In this document: in pieces, positions 52,646 through 61,883 of the stretch
Layout of the letters: each line of letters opens with the position of its first letter
Numbering within the stretch: position 1 is the stretch's first letter
Assembly (NCBI RefSeq): GCF_000017805.1
Contig: NC_009767.1
Coordinates: 3,348,001-3,412,000, forward strand
Direction: 5' to 3'
Source of the DNA: Roseiflexus castenholzii DSM 13941
GTDB lineage: Bacteria > Chloroflexota > Chloroflexia > Chloroflexales > Roseiflexaceae
DNA length: 64,000 nt
The notes under the pieces: generated by a model
The model's database searches: none
What the model was told of the DNA's origin: nothing
What the model saw: only the letters and a program-made list of their open reading frames with translations
Position numbers and translations under genes: made by a program

Positions 52646-54571
52646 ATGGCTGATGTGACCACAACCGGATGGCAACCGGCGTTGCCCTACACACTGCCAC
52701 TCGTGATCAGCGCATCACTGGCAGTTATCGTCGCCATGTTTGTCTGGCAGCGCCGCACTGTGCCCGGCGCGCGACCACTGATTGTCTTGAGCATCGCGGC
52801 TGCGGTGTGGTCGTTTGCCTATGCGATGGAAATCGCCGCAACCCCCGCGCCGATTGCACTCTTTTGGGCGCGTGTGCAATATCTGGGGATTATGACATTG
52901 CCGGTTGCCTGGATTGCCTTCACGCTGGAATATGCCGGTCTGAAACCCTGGCTAACCAGGCGAACCATGGCGGAGATCCTCATCGTTCCCGCACTGACAC
53001 AGATTGCCGTCTGGACGAACGATGACCATGGTCTGATCTGGCCCCAGATTCGGTTGAACACCGAAGGACCCTTTCCAATCCTCGATTTTGATCACGGACC
53101 GGCGTTTTGGGTCTGCAATATCTATGCCCATATCTGCCTGGCGAGCGGGACATTGATCCTGCTCTGGCGATTTGTGCGGTCGCAGCAGCTCTATCTGAGC
53201 CAGATTGTCGTCTTCCTGATCGGGGCGCTTGCGCCCTGGATTGGAAACGGATTATATGTGCTGAACCTTACGCCGTGGACCGGGCTGGATCTGTCGCCGT
53301 TTGGGTTCACCTTCACCGCCGGCGCAATTGCTTTTGGCGCCGTGCGATTGCGGTTCCTTGATGTTGTGCCCATTGCGCGCGATATTGTGCTCGAAAGCAT
53401 GAGCCAGAGCGTCATCGTGCTCGATGATGACAACCGGATTGTCGATATCAATCGCGCGGCTCAACACGTCATCGGCTGCACCGCCGCCGAGGTGATCGGC
53501 AAACCGATCCGTCAGGCTCTGAGTCGCTGGCCACAGGTTCTTGATCGCTACTACAATATTGTTGAACTGAACGAAGAGGTGCAACTCGAAATCGAAGGGC
53601 GCCCGCTTGTGCTGGACGTTCTCATCTCGCCGCTGCGTGATCGGAATGGTCGACTCAGGGGACGATTGATTGTCTGGCATGATATTACTCGCCTCAAACA
53701 GATCGAAGAGGTACTGCGTCAGCGGAACGACGAACTGACCGCGCTCCAGCAAACACTGATGGTCGCCAGAGATCAGGCTGAAGCCGCTCATCGCGCCAAG
53801 AGCGCTTTTCTGGCGCATATGAGCCATGAAGTGCGCACGCCGCTCAGCGCCATCCTGGGTTATACCGATCTGATACGCCTTGATCTGACACGCCGGGGGC
53901 AGTCCGTATATCAGGAGGAGCTGGAGGCCATCCACGCCTCGGCGCAGCATCTCCTGACAATGATCAACAACATTCTGGATCTCTCGAAGATCGACGCGGG
54001 AAGAATGCCCTTGTATATTGAACTCTTTTCTATCGAAGCACTGGTTCACAATGTGACACAGACCGCGCGCCCTCTCGCCGCGCGAAACGGGAATAGTCTG
54101 ACGGTCATCCGCGCGCCCGACGCCGATCTTATGACGAGCGACAAGACGAAGATTCGACAGGTGCTGTTGAATCTTTTGAGCAATGCCGCAAAATTCACCG
54201 AAAACGGCGCTATCAGCCTCCGTATCTGGCGTGAATTGTCTCTTTCGCCTGCGATGAAAGCAATCGACGACGGCGCCGACTGGATCGTGTTTGAGATTGC
54301 CGACACTGGCATCGGCATTGCACCTGAACATCTGCCGTTGCTGTTTCAGGATTTTTCGCGGATCGAAGATGCCGACCACCAGCGGTATGGCGGCACCGGA
54401 CTGGGTCTGGCGATCAGTCGGCAATTCTGCCGGTTGATGGGAGGCGATATCACAGTAGCCAGCGCACCCGGGAAAGGCACGACGTTTACCGTCCGGCTAC
54501 CGGCAACGATCCGGTCGGAGGGGTCCGACAACGATGCCGTCGTGTCCGACCCTGCACAGGTGGAGCGATGA
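52646..54571 (+). CDS. 7TM-PAS sensor histidine kinase
   Basis: 641 residues. Seven predicted helices at about 12-225 match the histidine-kinase N-terminal 7TM module ('WSFAYAMEIAATPAPIALFW', 'WIAFTLEYAGLKPWLT'). PAS domain about 250-360 ('MSQSVIVLDDDNRIVDINRA'), short coiled coil, dimerisation helix with phospho-His in 'FLAHMSHEVRTPLSA', and ATPase boxes 'LLNLLSNAAKFTENG', 'IADTGIGIAPEHLPLLFQDF' and 'GGTGLGLAISRQF'. Orphan kinase: no regulator adjacent. Its stop overlaps the sugar-kinase start (ATGA). Confidence 0.9.
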   Translation: MADVTTTGWQPALPYTLPLVISASLAVIVAMFVWQRRTVPGARPLIVLSIAAAVWSFAYAMEIAATPAPIALFWARVQYLGIMTLPVAWIAFTLEYAGLKPWLTRRTMAEILIVPALTQIAVWTNDDHGLIWPQIRLNTEGPFPILDFDHGPAFWVCNIYAHICLASGTLILLWRFVRSQQLYLSQIVVFLIGALAPWIGNGLYVLNLTPWTGLDLSPFGFTFTAGAIAFGAVRLRFLDVVPIARDIVLESMSQSVIVLDDDNRIVDINRAAQHVIGCTAAEVIGKPIRQALSRWPQVLDRYYNIVELNEEVQLEIEGRPLVLDVLISPLRDRNGRLRGRLIVWHDITRLKQIEEVLRQRNDELTALQQTLMVARDQAEAAHRAKSAFLAHMSHEVRTPLSAILGYTDLIRLDLTRRGQSVYQEELEAIHASAQHLLTMINNILDLSKIDAGRMPLYIELFSIEALVHNVTQTARPLAARNGNSLTVIRAPDADLMTSDKTKIRQVLLNLLSNAAKFTENGAISLRIWRELSLSPAMKAIDDGADWIVFEIADTGIGIAPEHLPLLFQDFSRIEDADHQRYGGTGLGLAISRQFCRLMGGDITVASAPGKGTTFTVRLPATIRSEGSDNDAVVSDPAQVER

Positions 54572-55512
54572 CGATTATCTTAGCGGTTGGCGATCTGGTC
54601 TGGGATGTGCTGGTTAAGCCAGACGGTCTGTTGCTCCCTGGCGGCGACACGACCGGCAGCATCAAACTGGCGCCCGGCGGATCGGCAGCGAATGTCGCCG
54701 CCTGGATCGCTCGGTGCGGTGCGCGAGCCGGGTTCATCGGCGCTGTAGGCGCCGATGCCTTTGGCGACCTGATCGCAGCGGACCTGCGGTAGGAAGGCGT
54801 CGAGTCGCATATCGTCCGCCTGCGTGACAACGAAACCGGCGTTGTGCTGGCGCTGATCGACCGCGCCGGACAGCGAAGTATGGTGACCAATCGCGGCGCC
54901 GATCATCAACTCATGCCCGACATGCTGCCAGAAACAGCGCTGCGTGCATGTCGCCATCTCCACATTACCGGATGGTCGCTCTTCAGCGATCCGCCCCGCA
55001 CCGCAGCGCTGTATGCCGCTCAGATTGCCAGCGCCAGCGGCGCCACAATCTCGTTCGATCCGGCGTCGTATCAGATTATTCGCGAGATCGGACACGATCA
55101 GTTCGACCGGATCACCGCCAACCTGCCGGTCGATATCCTGTTCCCCAACCGCGATGAGGGTCAGGCGCTGACGGGCGAACGCGACCCGCAGACAATCGCC
55201 GCTGCGCTGCGCGAGCGCTTTCCCGGCGCTCTGGTGGCGCTCAAACTTGATCGGGACGGCTGCTTTATCATGGATCATATGCGGGCATTGCACGTGCCCG
55301 GTCAGGCAATCGACACGCCAATCGACACAACCGGCGCGGGGGATGCCTTCAACGGCGCGTTTCTGGCGCGCTACCTGACAACCGGTGATGCGTCCGCATC
55401 CGCCCGCTTCGCCAACCGGATCGGCGCGTGGGTCACGCAACACACCGGCGCCCGCCCGCCGGTTGATGATGAATTGCGTCGGATACTTCAAGAGACCGGC
55501 GCCGGACTGTGA
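54568..55512 (+). pseudogene. PfkB-family carbohydrate kinase with an in-frame amber stop
   Basis: 315 codons in one frame, interrupted only by TAG at 54790-54792. Before it: 'ILAVGDLVWDVLVKPDGLLL', 'LAPGGSAANVAAWIARCG' and 'GAVGADAFGDLIAADLR'. After it: 'EGVESHIVRLRDNETGVVLA' and the catalytic signature 'DTTGAGDAFNGAFLARYL' with the base Asp. Everything else is intact, so this is a very young pseudogene, a sequencing error or a readthrough case. Overlaps the histidine-kinase gene. Confidence 0.8.
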
Positions 55513-55521
55513 GGTGTCTGC

Positions 55522-57582
55522 ATGCCAACACCACCTCTACCGCTCAGGCGACCACACGTGGTGTCGCTCCATGGTGATACGCTTATCGACGATTACTTCT
55601 GGATGCGTGAGCGTGATAATCCTGCGGTGATTGCCCATCTCGAAGCCGAAAACCGCTACACGGAGGAGATGATGGCGCACACCGCCGCGCTGCGTGAGCG
55701 CCTGTACAACGAAATGCGCAGCCGCGTGAAGGAAGACGATGAAAGCGTCCCAGAGCGTTTTGGGGCATTTGTGTACTATAGCCGCACTCAGACAGGTCAA
55801 CAGTATCCGGTGGTCTACCGCCGCGCTATCGGCGCAGACGATGAAGAACTGCTACTCGATATCAATGCGCTTGCCGGGGGATACCCATTCACCCGAATTG
55901 GGGTCTTTTTGCCAACATACGACGGACGCCTGCTCGCCTATTCGGTCGATGTAGAAGGTTCGGAAACATACACGCTCTACCTCAAAGACCTGACGACCGG
56001 CATATTGCTCGACCAGCCCATTGTGAACACATACTACGGCGCCGCCTGGAGCAGCGATGGACGGTGCCTGTTCTACACCACGCTCGATGATGCCAGGCGT
56101 CCATATCGGGTCTATCGCCACGTTATTGGGAGCGACTCAGCGGATGATGTGCTGGTGTACGAAGAGACGGACCCGCTCTTCCATGTCAGTCTGTCGCTCA
56201 CGCGCAGTCGCGCATACATCCTGATTGCGTCACACAGCAACACCACGTCGGAAGTGCGCGCTCTTCCCGCCGATGCGCCGATGAATGCACCCCGTCTATT
56301 GTTGCCGCGTCGTCATAGAATCGAGTATACGGCACATCACCACGGCGATCATTTCTACTTTCTGACGAATGATGGTGCGCTCAACTTCCGCGTGGTGCGC
56401 GCGCTGGCGAACGACCTACACCCTGACCGTCTGGAGGAGGTCGTGCCGCACCGCGCTGATGTGATGATTGACGCTATCGACCTGTTTGCGGATCATCTGG
56501 TCGCATACGAGCGGTCCAATGCGCAAGAGCGTGTCGCGATCATCGATCTGCACAGCGGAGAAACCCACCTGCTGACCTTCCCGGAACCGGTGTACACCCT
56601 GCAACCGTGGGACAGGGATGCTCTTTGGGCGCCGAACCTGGAGTTCGATACGACCGTATTGCGCCTGCACGTGATGTCGCTCACACAACCGCGCACCATC
56701 TATGAGTACGATATGACCGCGCAAACGCTGACGCTCCTGAAGCGTGACGATGTGCCAGGCTACGATTCATCGCGCTACCGCAGCGAACGGTTGTGGGCAA
56801 CCGCCAACGACGGTGCGCGCGTACCGATTTCGCTCGTCTATCGCGCTGATGTGAACTGCCCGGCGCCGCTGCTCCTGTATGGCTACGGTTCATACGGCGC
56901 CACTGCCGACCCGCGTTTCTCGATTGAGCGGATCAGCCTGCTGGATCGGGGCGTGATTTTTGCAATTGCGCACATACGCGGTGGTGGGGAATTGGGGCGT
57001 GCCTGGTACGAAGCGGGCAAGATGCTGCACAAGCGCAACACCTTCACCGATTTCATCGCCTGCGCTGAATACCTGATCGCCGAAGGCTACACCACCCCCA
57101 AGCAACTGGCGATCATGGGGCGCAGCGCCGGCGGGCTGCTGGTCGGCGCGATTGTCACCATGCGCCCTGATCTGATGCGGTGCGCGGTCGCCGATGTGCC
57201 GTTCGTCGATGTTGTGAACACCATGCTCGATCCATCGATCCCGCTGACCGCCATCGAATTCGAGGAGTGGGGGAATCCTGCGAATGCAGAACAATACGCA
57301 TATATGCAATCATATTCGCCGTATGATAACACGACTCCACGCGCCTATCCGGCAATCCTGGCGACTGCCGGCCTGCACGATCCACGCGTGCAGTATTGGG
57401 AACCCGCAAAATGGGTTGCGAAACTGCGCGATGTCAAAACCAACGATGCGCCGGTGCTGTTGAAAACGGACATGACCGCCGGGCACGCCGGTCCTTCAGG
57501 GCGCTACGACCGCCTGCGCGAAACCGCGTTCGAGTATGCCTTCCTGCTCGATTGCCTGGGTCTGGCATCAGAAATGTGCTGA
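55522..57582 (+). CDS. Prolyl oligopeptidase family protease (oligopeptidase B-like, S9A)
   Basis: 686 residues. N-terminal 'VVSLHGDTLIDDYFWMRERD' is the standard S9A opening; beta-propeller about 75-410; hydrolase domain about 415-686. Catalytic triad: Ser in 'AIMGRSAGGLLVG', Asp in 'GLHDPRVQYWEPAKW', His in 'TAGHAGPSGRYDRLRE'. 'HIRGGGELGRAWYEAGKM' is also conserved. It cleaves short peptides, probably in the cytoplasm as no signal peptide is seen. Starts 9 bp after the sugar-kinase stop, so it may share its transcript. MITE copy G follows the stop by 4 bp. Confidence 0.93.
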   Translation: MPTPPLPLRRPHVVSLHGDTLIDDYFWMRERDNPAVIAHLEAENRYTEEMMAHTAALRERLYNEMRSRVKEDDESVPERFGAFVYYSRTQTGQQYPVVYRRAIGADDEELLLDINALAGGYPFTRIGVFLPTYDGRLLAYSVDVEGSETYTLYLKDLTTGILLDQPIVNTYYGAAWSSDGRCLFYTTLDDARRPYRVYRHVIGSDSADDVLVYEETDPLFHVSLSLTRSRAYILIASHSNTTSEVRALPADAPMNAPRLLLPRRHRIEYTAHHHGDHFYFLTNDGALNFRVVRALANDLHPDRLEEVVPHRADVMIDAIDLFADHLVAYERSNAQERVAIIDLHSGETHLLTFPEPVYTLQPWDRDALWAPNLEFDTTVLRLHVMSLTQPRTIYEYDMTAQTLTLLKRDDVPGYDSSRYRSERLWATANDGARVPISLVYRADVNCPAPLLLYGYGSYGATADPRFSIERISLLDRGVIFAIAHIRGGGELGRAWYEAGKMLHKRNTFTDFIACAEYLIAEGYTTPKQLAIMGRSAGGLLVGAIVTMRPDLMRCAVADVPFVDVVNTMLDPSIPLTAIEFEEWGNPANAEQYAYMQSYSPYDNTTPRAYPAILATAGLHDPRVQYWEPAKWVAKLRDVKTNDAPVLLKTDMTAGHAGPSGRYDRLRETAFEYAFLLDCLGLASEMC

Positions 57583-57586
57583 CTAA

Positions 57587-57729
57587 TACCAATGACGCTT
57601 GACGATGCCGCATGCGTGTCATTCCGAGCCCTTCGCTTCGCTCAGGGTAAACGCAGCGAGGAATCGAAGCCGGTCGCGCACGACCCCTCGCGCTGCTCGG
57701 GGTGACCATGCCGGATGTTTACAGGGGTA
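57587..57729 (-). mobile_element. MITE copy G (143 bp)
   Basis: Flanked by TAA at 57584-57586 and 57730-57732. The left end is a good TACCAATGACG; the right end is eroded (CAGGGGTA). Interior orientation matches copies C and E. It is inserted between the peptidase stop and the downstream hairpins, leaving both intact. Confidence 0.92.
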
Positions 57730-57737
57730 TAAGATAA

Positions 57738-57786
57738 GAGACGGTGCAGTGCACCGTCTCCACCTTTGACGTTGCACTGCAACGTC
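57738..57786. terminator. Two consecutive palindromic hairpins between convergent genes
   Basis: GAGACGGTGCA / TGCACCGTCTC around one base (57738-57760) and GACGTTGCA / TGCAACGTC around one base (57768-57786). They lie between the plus-strand peptidase and the minus-strand DUF4397 gene and probably terminate both. The two stems resemble each other, suggesting duplication. Confidence 0.6.
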
Positions 57787-57793
57787 TCTCCAT

Positions 57794-58516
57794 TTACTGC
57801 TGGACGCGCAGTTCGATGAGCGTAAAGGTATTCTTGCGCACCGAACCGACGGCGTGGTAAATCACCGTTTCACCTGGGCGCGCCTTGACACTGCCAACCC
57901 GCACCGGATCGGTTGTTCCGACAAGCGCGAACTGGACGCGGAAGCGCGTGTTCACCGGCAGTTCAGCCGACACCTGCTGACCATTGGCGAGGTTCGGAAT
58001 GACTGCCAGCGTTGCCGGAGAGCTGAACGTCTTGACGATCAGGTCAACCGGTGGCAGCGGCGCAGTATGACGTGCCATGATGCGGCCATTGCCGGCGCTT
58101 GCCGGCGTCACATCGTTCATGAACTTCGATGCCGTCGGTGCGCCGCTGTCAGTCAGGTGGGCAACAATCGTTGCATTCTCACCACTGGCGAACGGAACCG
58201 TTGCAGCAACTGCGACCGGCCCACTGCACGGCGGCGTGGACAGCGAAGCGGAAAGATGGATCTTGATGTCGTAAGATCCGGCAGGCAGCTCAATTGGACC
58301 GACTGTGTCTGTGTACTTGAAGCGCGTCAGCGCACACGCGCCGTTGACCGATACATCGACCGGCAGGCTGGGTTGAAGACCGAGATCGCGTCCGGGAATG
58401 CCATGGACAACATAGACCTTCGCGTTGCCTGCAGCCTGCGCCGGAGCAGTAGAGATGAGCGATGCAAGCGCAAGTGCGATAAGCGCCGCAAGCATGACAA
58501 ATGATCGGCGAACCAC
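57794..58516 (-). CDS. Secreted DUF4397-domain protein
   Basis: 240 residues. Signal peptide cleaved after 'STAPAQAAG'. 'KVYVVHGIPGRDLGLQPSLP' and 'VDVSVNGACALTRFKYTDTV' are the recognised start of DUF4397, followed by a second beta domain ending 'TFTLIELRVQQ'. Two cysteines ('NGACALT', 'TPPCSGP') could form a disulfide. GGGAGG lies before the start. Extracellular; ligand unknown. Confidence 0.8.
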   Translation of the reverse strand: MVRRSFVMLAALIALALASLISTAPAQAAGNAKVYVVHGIPGRDLGLQPSLPVDVSVNGACALTRFKYTDTVGPIELPAGSYDIKIHLSASLSTPPCSGPVAVAATVPFASGENATIVAHLTDSGAPTASKFMNDVTPASAGNGRIMARHTAPLPPVDLIVKTFSSPATLAVIPNLANGQQVSAELPVNTRFRVQFALVGTTDPVRVGSVKARPGETVIYHAVGSVRKNTFTLIELRVQQ

Positions 58517-58754
58517 GATGAGTGTCCTCCCTTTCTTCCTTCTTTATATTACCTTCAGAGGGGAACGCAAGCGCTTGCACTCATTTATACGTAGATCATC
58601 GCCGATCGGATGTACGTTTGAAGCGGTCACGCCTGCCGCAGTCCAGTACATGATCGCGGGATCGCCATAAAGTTGCGTCCCGATGGTGTGCGTCTCCTGC
58701 ATTACTTTTGTGCTATACTCTAGCCTGCGATGTAGCCTGCTGAAAGGAAGAACC

Positions 58755-59165
58755 ATGACACAACGACGCGGCGGCATCAAACGAAGCTCACAACTGACCT
58801 TCCGACGACGCCTGTTCATTGCGCGCATGTTGCTGCGCGGTCCGACATCGACTGAGGACCTGATTACAGCCGTGCAGCAGGAACTCGGCGCCGAAGGGTA
58901 TCCGACCGCAGCCGTAGCGGCGCTCAAGCACGATTTGGACGCACTGAAGTCTTCCTACGGATGTCGGATTACGTATCGTCGCGACTCGGGTGGTTATGTC
59001 CTGGAAGATTTGGGGACGCTTGCACTTCTGAAAGGGTCTGAGACGGTGCGCGAGACAATGCGATTGCTCGAAGAACGGTTCCCTGCCGACTCGACCGACC
59101 CTGGCGCCGTCCATGTGCATGCGCTGCTGCATCACCTCCGGTTGCTGGCGGCAGTTGAGCACTAA
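58755..59165 (+). CDS. HTH protein resembling the N-terminal part of WYL/DeoR regulators
   Basis: 136 residues. 'FRRRLFIARMLLRGPTSTED' and 'ALKHDLDALKSSYGCRITYR' followed by 'GYVLEDL' form a winged helix-turn-helix as in WYL-type regulators, but the WYL effector domain (about 200 more residues) is absent. The helical C-terminus 'VRETMRLLEERFPADSTDPG' may dimerise. An extended -10 (TGCTATACT, ending about 58727) and GAAAGGAAG support the start. It may regulate the beta-mannosidase gene downstream. Confidence 0.7.
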   Translation: MTQRRGGIKRSSQLTFRRRLFIARMLLRGPTSTEDLITAVQQELGAEGYPTAAVAALKHDLDALKSSYGCRITYRRDSGGYVLEDLGTLALLKGSETVRETMRLLEERFPADSTDPGAVHVHALLHHLRLLAAVEH

Positions 59166-59372
59166 GCGCCTGGTCAAAGGAGGAGGGCAAACGTGTTTGG
59201 TGGCGTCTCCCCATCTTGATGACGCTCTTTTTCGCACACTCTTGTGATTGTGGGACGATGGTTCACCATCGGCAGGAGTAATACCACCCGTCGCCCATCA
59301 GAGATCGTTCTATGTGGGTAAGATGCCTGCGCCCTCACGAGCAGCGTCAACAGGTATGATGAAAGGTCATTC

Positions 59373-61874
59373 ATGCGGCAGATTGTGCTCTCCAGCGGCT
59401 GGCGGCTCCGACAGTACGATCCATCGCGCGAATTCACCGCTCAGATCGACGATGAGGAAGGATGGATACCGGCGACAGTCCCCGGCGTCGTTCATCAGGA
59501 CCTGATCGCTGCCGGGCTGCTGCCAGACCCGTTCGATGGGCTGAATGAATACGCAGCGCAGTGGGTTGGCGAGGTTGCCTGGCTCTATCGGTGCGATTTC
59601 GATGCGCCCGACAATAGTGCGCCGGATGAGACCGTAGTGCTGTGCTGCGACGGTCTCGACACATTTGCGACAGTCTGGCTCAACGATGCGCCGGTGTTGA
59701 CGAATGACAATATGTTCGTTCCACGCCGCGCCGAAGTGACCCGCCTGATCCGGCGAGGGCGCAATCGGCTCATGATGCTCTTCGATTCGGCACTGCGCCG
59801 TGGACGAGCGCGCGAAGCGGAGGACGGCGTTCTGCCAGTCTGGAACGGCGATAGCAGCCGCCTGTATGTGCGCAAGGCGCAGTACCACTACGGCTGGGAT
59901 TGGGGTCCCACGCTGTTAACCGCTGGTCCCTGGCGTCCGGTCCGTCTCGAGTTCTTTACAGCGCGCATCGCCGATGTCTCCTGCCCGGTCGAGGTCGATC
60001 CCGATCTGCACCACGCGACAGTCGCTGTGCAGGTGGAGATCGAAGCGGGACAACACACTGCGCGCAATACCGGGGAAATGATGCGCTTCTTCGCCGGGCT
60101 GACCGTTCAGGTCGAGCTGATCGATCCTGATGGCGCACCGGTTGCGACTGCCGCGCTGCCGGTCGAGGGAGGCAGCAGCGCAACCAGACTGCACGTGCCT
60201 GCACCGCGTTTGTGGTGGCCCAACGGCTATGGCGATCATCCACTGTACCGACTGGTTACCACGCTCCACGACAGCAACGGCGCGCTCGACCGGCGGGAAC
60301 TGCGCATCGGGCTGCGACGGCTGCGTCTGGTGCAGGCGCCGCTCGATCACGAACCCGGAACCACATTCCTGTTTGAAGTCAACAACATTCCTATCTTTTG
60401 CGGCGGGGCGAACTGGATTCCCGCCGACAGTTTCGTGACGCGCATTACCCCGGAAATGTATCGCGGCTGGTGTCAGCAGGCAGCGGCGGCCAACATGGTC
60501 ATGCTGCGCGTCTGGGGCGGCGGCATCTACGAGGACGACACATTCTACGACGCCTGCGACGAATTGGGATTGCTGGTGTGGCAGGATTTCATGTTTGCCT
60601 GCGGCATCTACCCTGCACCCGGATGGTTTCGCGACAGTGTGCGCGCCGAGGCGGAGGCGCAGGTGCGGCGCCTGCGGCATCACCCCTGCCTTGCGCTCTG
60701 GTGCGGCAACAATGAAGATTATCAGATTGCCGCCGCCACCGGGCGCTACGATCCCAACCTTACCCCGGAAGAGAATGCCGACCGTTTCCCGGCGCGCCTG
60801 ATCTATGAGCGCCTGCTGCCCGATATCTGTGCTGTCCTCGATCCAACGCGCCCCTACTGGCCCGGCAGTCCCTACGGCGGCGCCGACGGATCGGATCAGA
60901 CGTTTGGCGACCGACATACCTGGGATGTCTGGCATGGACGTGTCGCGCCTTACCAGGAGTATGTTGCCTACCATGGTCGCTTCGTCAGTGAATTCGGTAT
61001 GCAGGCGTTCCCGGATCGCGCCACAATCGAGGCGTTTGCGCCGCCTGCCGAACGCTACCCGCAGAGTCGCACCCTTGATCATCACAACAAAGCAGCCGAC
61101 GGTCCCCGCCGCCTGGCAGTCTACCTGAGCGACAATGTCCGCATCCCGTCCGATCTGGACGGGTACATCTACGCCACGCAACTGGTGCAGGCGGAGGCGC
61201 TGGCGATGGCAATCCGCTCCTGGAGACGACGCTGGGGAGGACCAGGACGCTATGCAACGGCTGGCGCGCTGGTCTGGCAACTGAACGATTGCTGGCCCGT
61301 CATCAGTTGGTCGTTGATCGACTACTATCGGCGCGCTAAACCGGCGCTCTATGCCGTGCGACGCGCACTCGCGCCGATCGCTCCAGGGCTGGCGCGCACC
61401 GCCGATAGTGCCGAGTTGTGGGTGGTCAATGGAACGACCGCCGCCGCAGATGTCGATGTCGAACTGCGCACATGGACCCTCGGCGGCGATCTGGTGGTGC
61501 TCGACAAATTGCGTGTGTCACTCCTCCCCAATCGCACCACCGAACTGGGACAGTTCGGCTTCGATCCGGGGTCAGCGCTGATCTTCGATGCCCGTGTGAT
61601 TATGAACGATCAGGTCGTGGCGCGTGCCTCGCTCTGGCCCGAACCGCTCAAGTATCTGACATTGCCCGATCCCGTGATCGTCCTGGATCTGGCGTCTGAT
61701 GATGAGCTGCACATTCGCGCTGCTCGCCCTGCCAAGGGTGTGGTGCTCTTAGCCGGCGACGGCGTCGCCTGGAGCGACAATTACCTCGATCTGATGCCCG
61801 GCGACGAGCAGGTGATCCGCGCCGACGGTCTGGGCGAGCGACCGCTGAGCGTGCGCTGGCTCGGAATGGAATAA
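59373..61874 (+). CDS. Beta-mannosidase (GH2)
   Basis: 833 residues, full length. Jelly-roll domain opens 'SSGWRLRQYDPSREFTAQID'; 'YHYGWDWGPTLLTAGPW' is characteristic of GH2 mannosidases; catalytic acid/base Glu in 'LALWCGNNEDYQI'; nucleophile Glu in 'FVSEFGMQAFPDRATIEAF'; 'RVWGGGIYEDDTFYDACDEL' surrounds the site. It releases terminal beta-mannose. No signal peptide, so it is cytoplasmic. Gap 59166-59372 shows no gene. Confidence 0.93.
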   Translation: MRQIVLSSGWRLRQYDPSREFTAQIDDEEGWIPATVPGVVHQDLIAAGLLPDPFDGLNEYAAQWVGEVAWLYRCDFDAPDNSAPDETVVLCCDGLDTFATVWLNDAPVLTNDNMFVPRRAEVTRLIRRGRNRLMMLFDSALRRGRAREAEDGVLPVWNGDSSRLYVRKAQYHYGWDWGPTLLTAGPWRPVRLEFFTARIADVSCPVEVDPDLHHATVAVQVEIEAGQHTARNTGEMMRFFAGLTVQVELIDPDGAPVATAALPVEGGSSATRLHVPAPRLWWPNGYGDHPLYRLVTTLHDSNGALDRRELRIGLRRLRLVQAPLDHEPGTTFLFEVNNIPIFCGGANWIPADSFVTRITPEMYRGWCQQAAAANMVMLRVWGGGIYEDDTFYDACDELGLLVWQDFMFACGIYPAPGWFRDSVRAEAEAQVRRLRHHPCLALWCGNNEDYQIAAATGRYDPNLTPEENADRFPARLIYERLLPDICAVLDPTRPYWPGSPYGGADGSDQTFGDRHTWDVWHGRVAPYQEYVAYHGRFVSEFGMQAFPDRATIEAFAPPAERYPQSRTLDHHNKAADGPRRLAVYLSDNVRIPSDLDGYIYATQLVQAEALAMAIRSWRRRWGGPGRYATAGALVWQLNDCWPVISWSLIDYYRRAKPALYAVRRALAPIAPGLARTADSAELWVVNGTTAAADVDVELRTWTLGGDLVVLDKLRVSLLPNRTTELGQFGFDPGSALIFDARVIMNDQVVARASLWPEPLKYLTLPDPVIVLDLASDDELHIRAARPAKGVVLLAGDGVAWSDNYLDLMPGDEQVIRADGLGERPLSVRWLGME

Positions 61875-61883
61875 GATGCCCTC

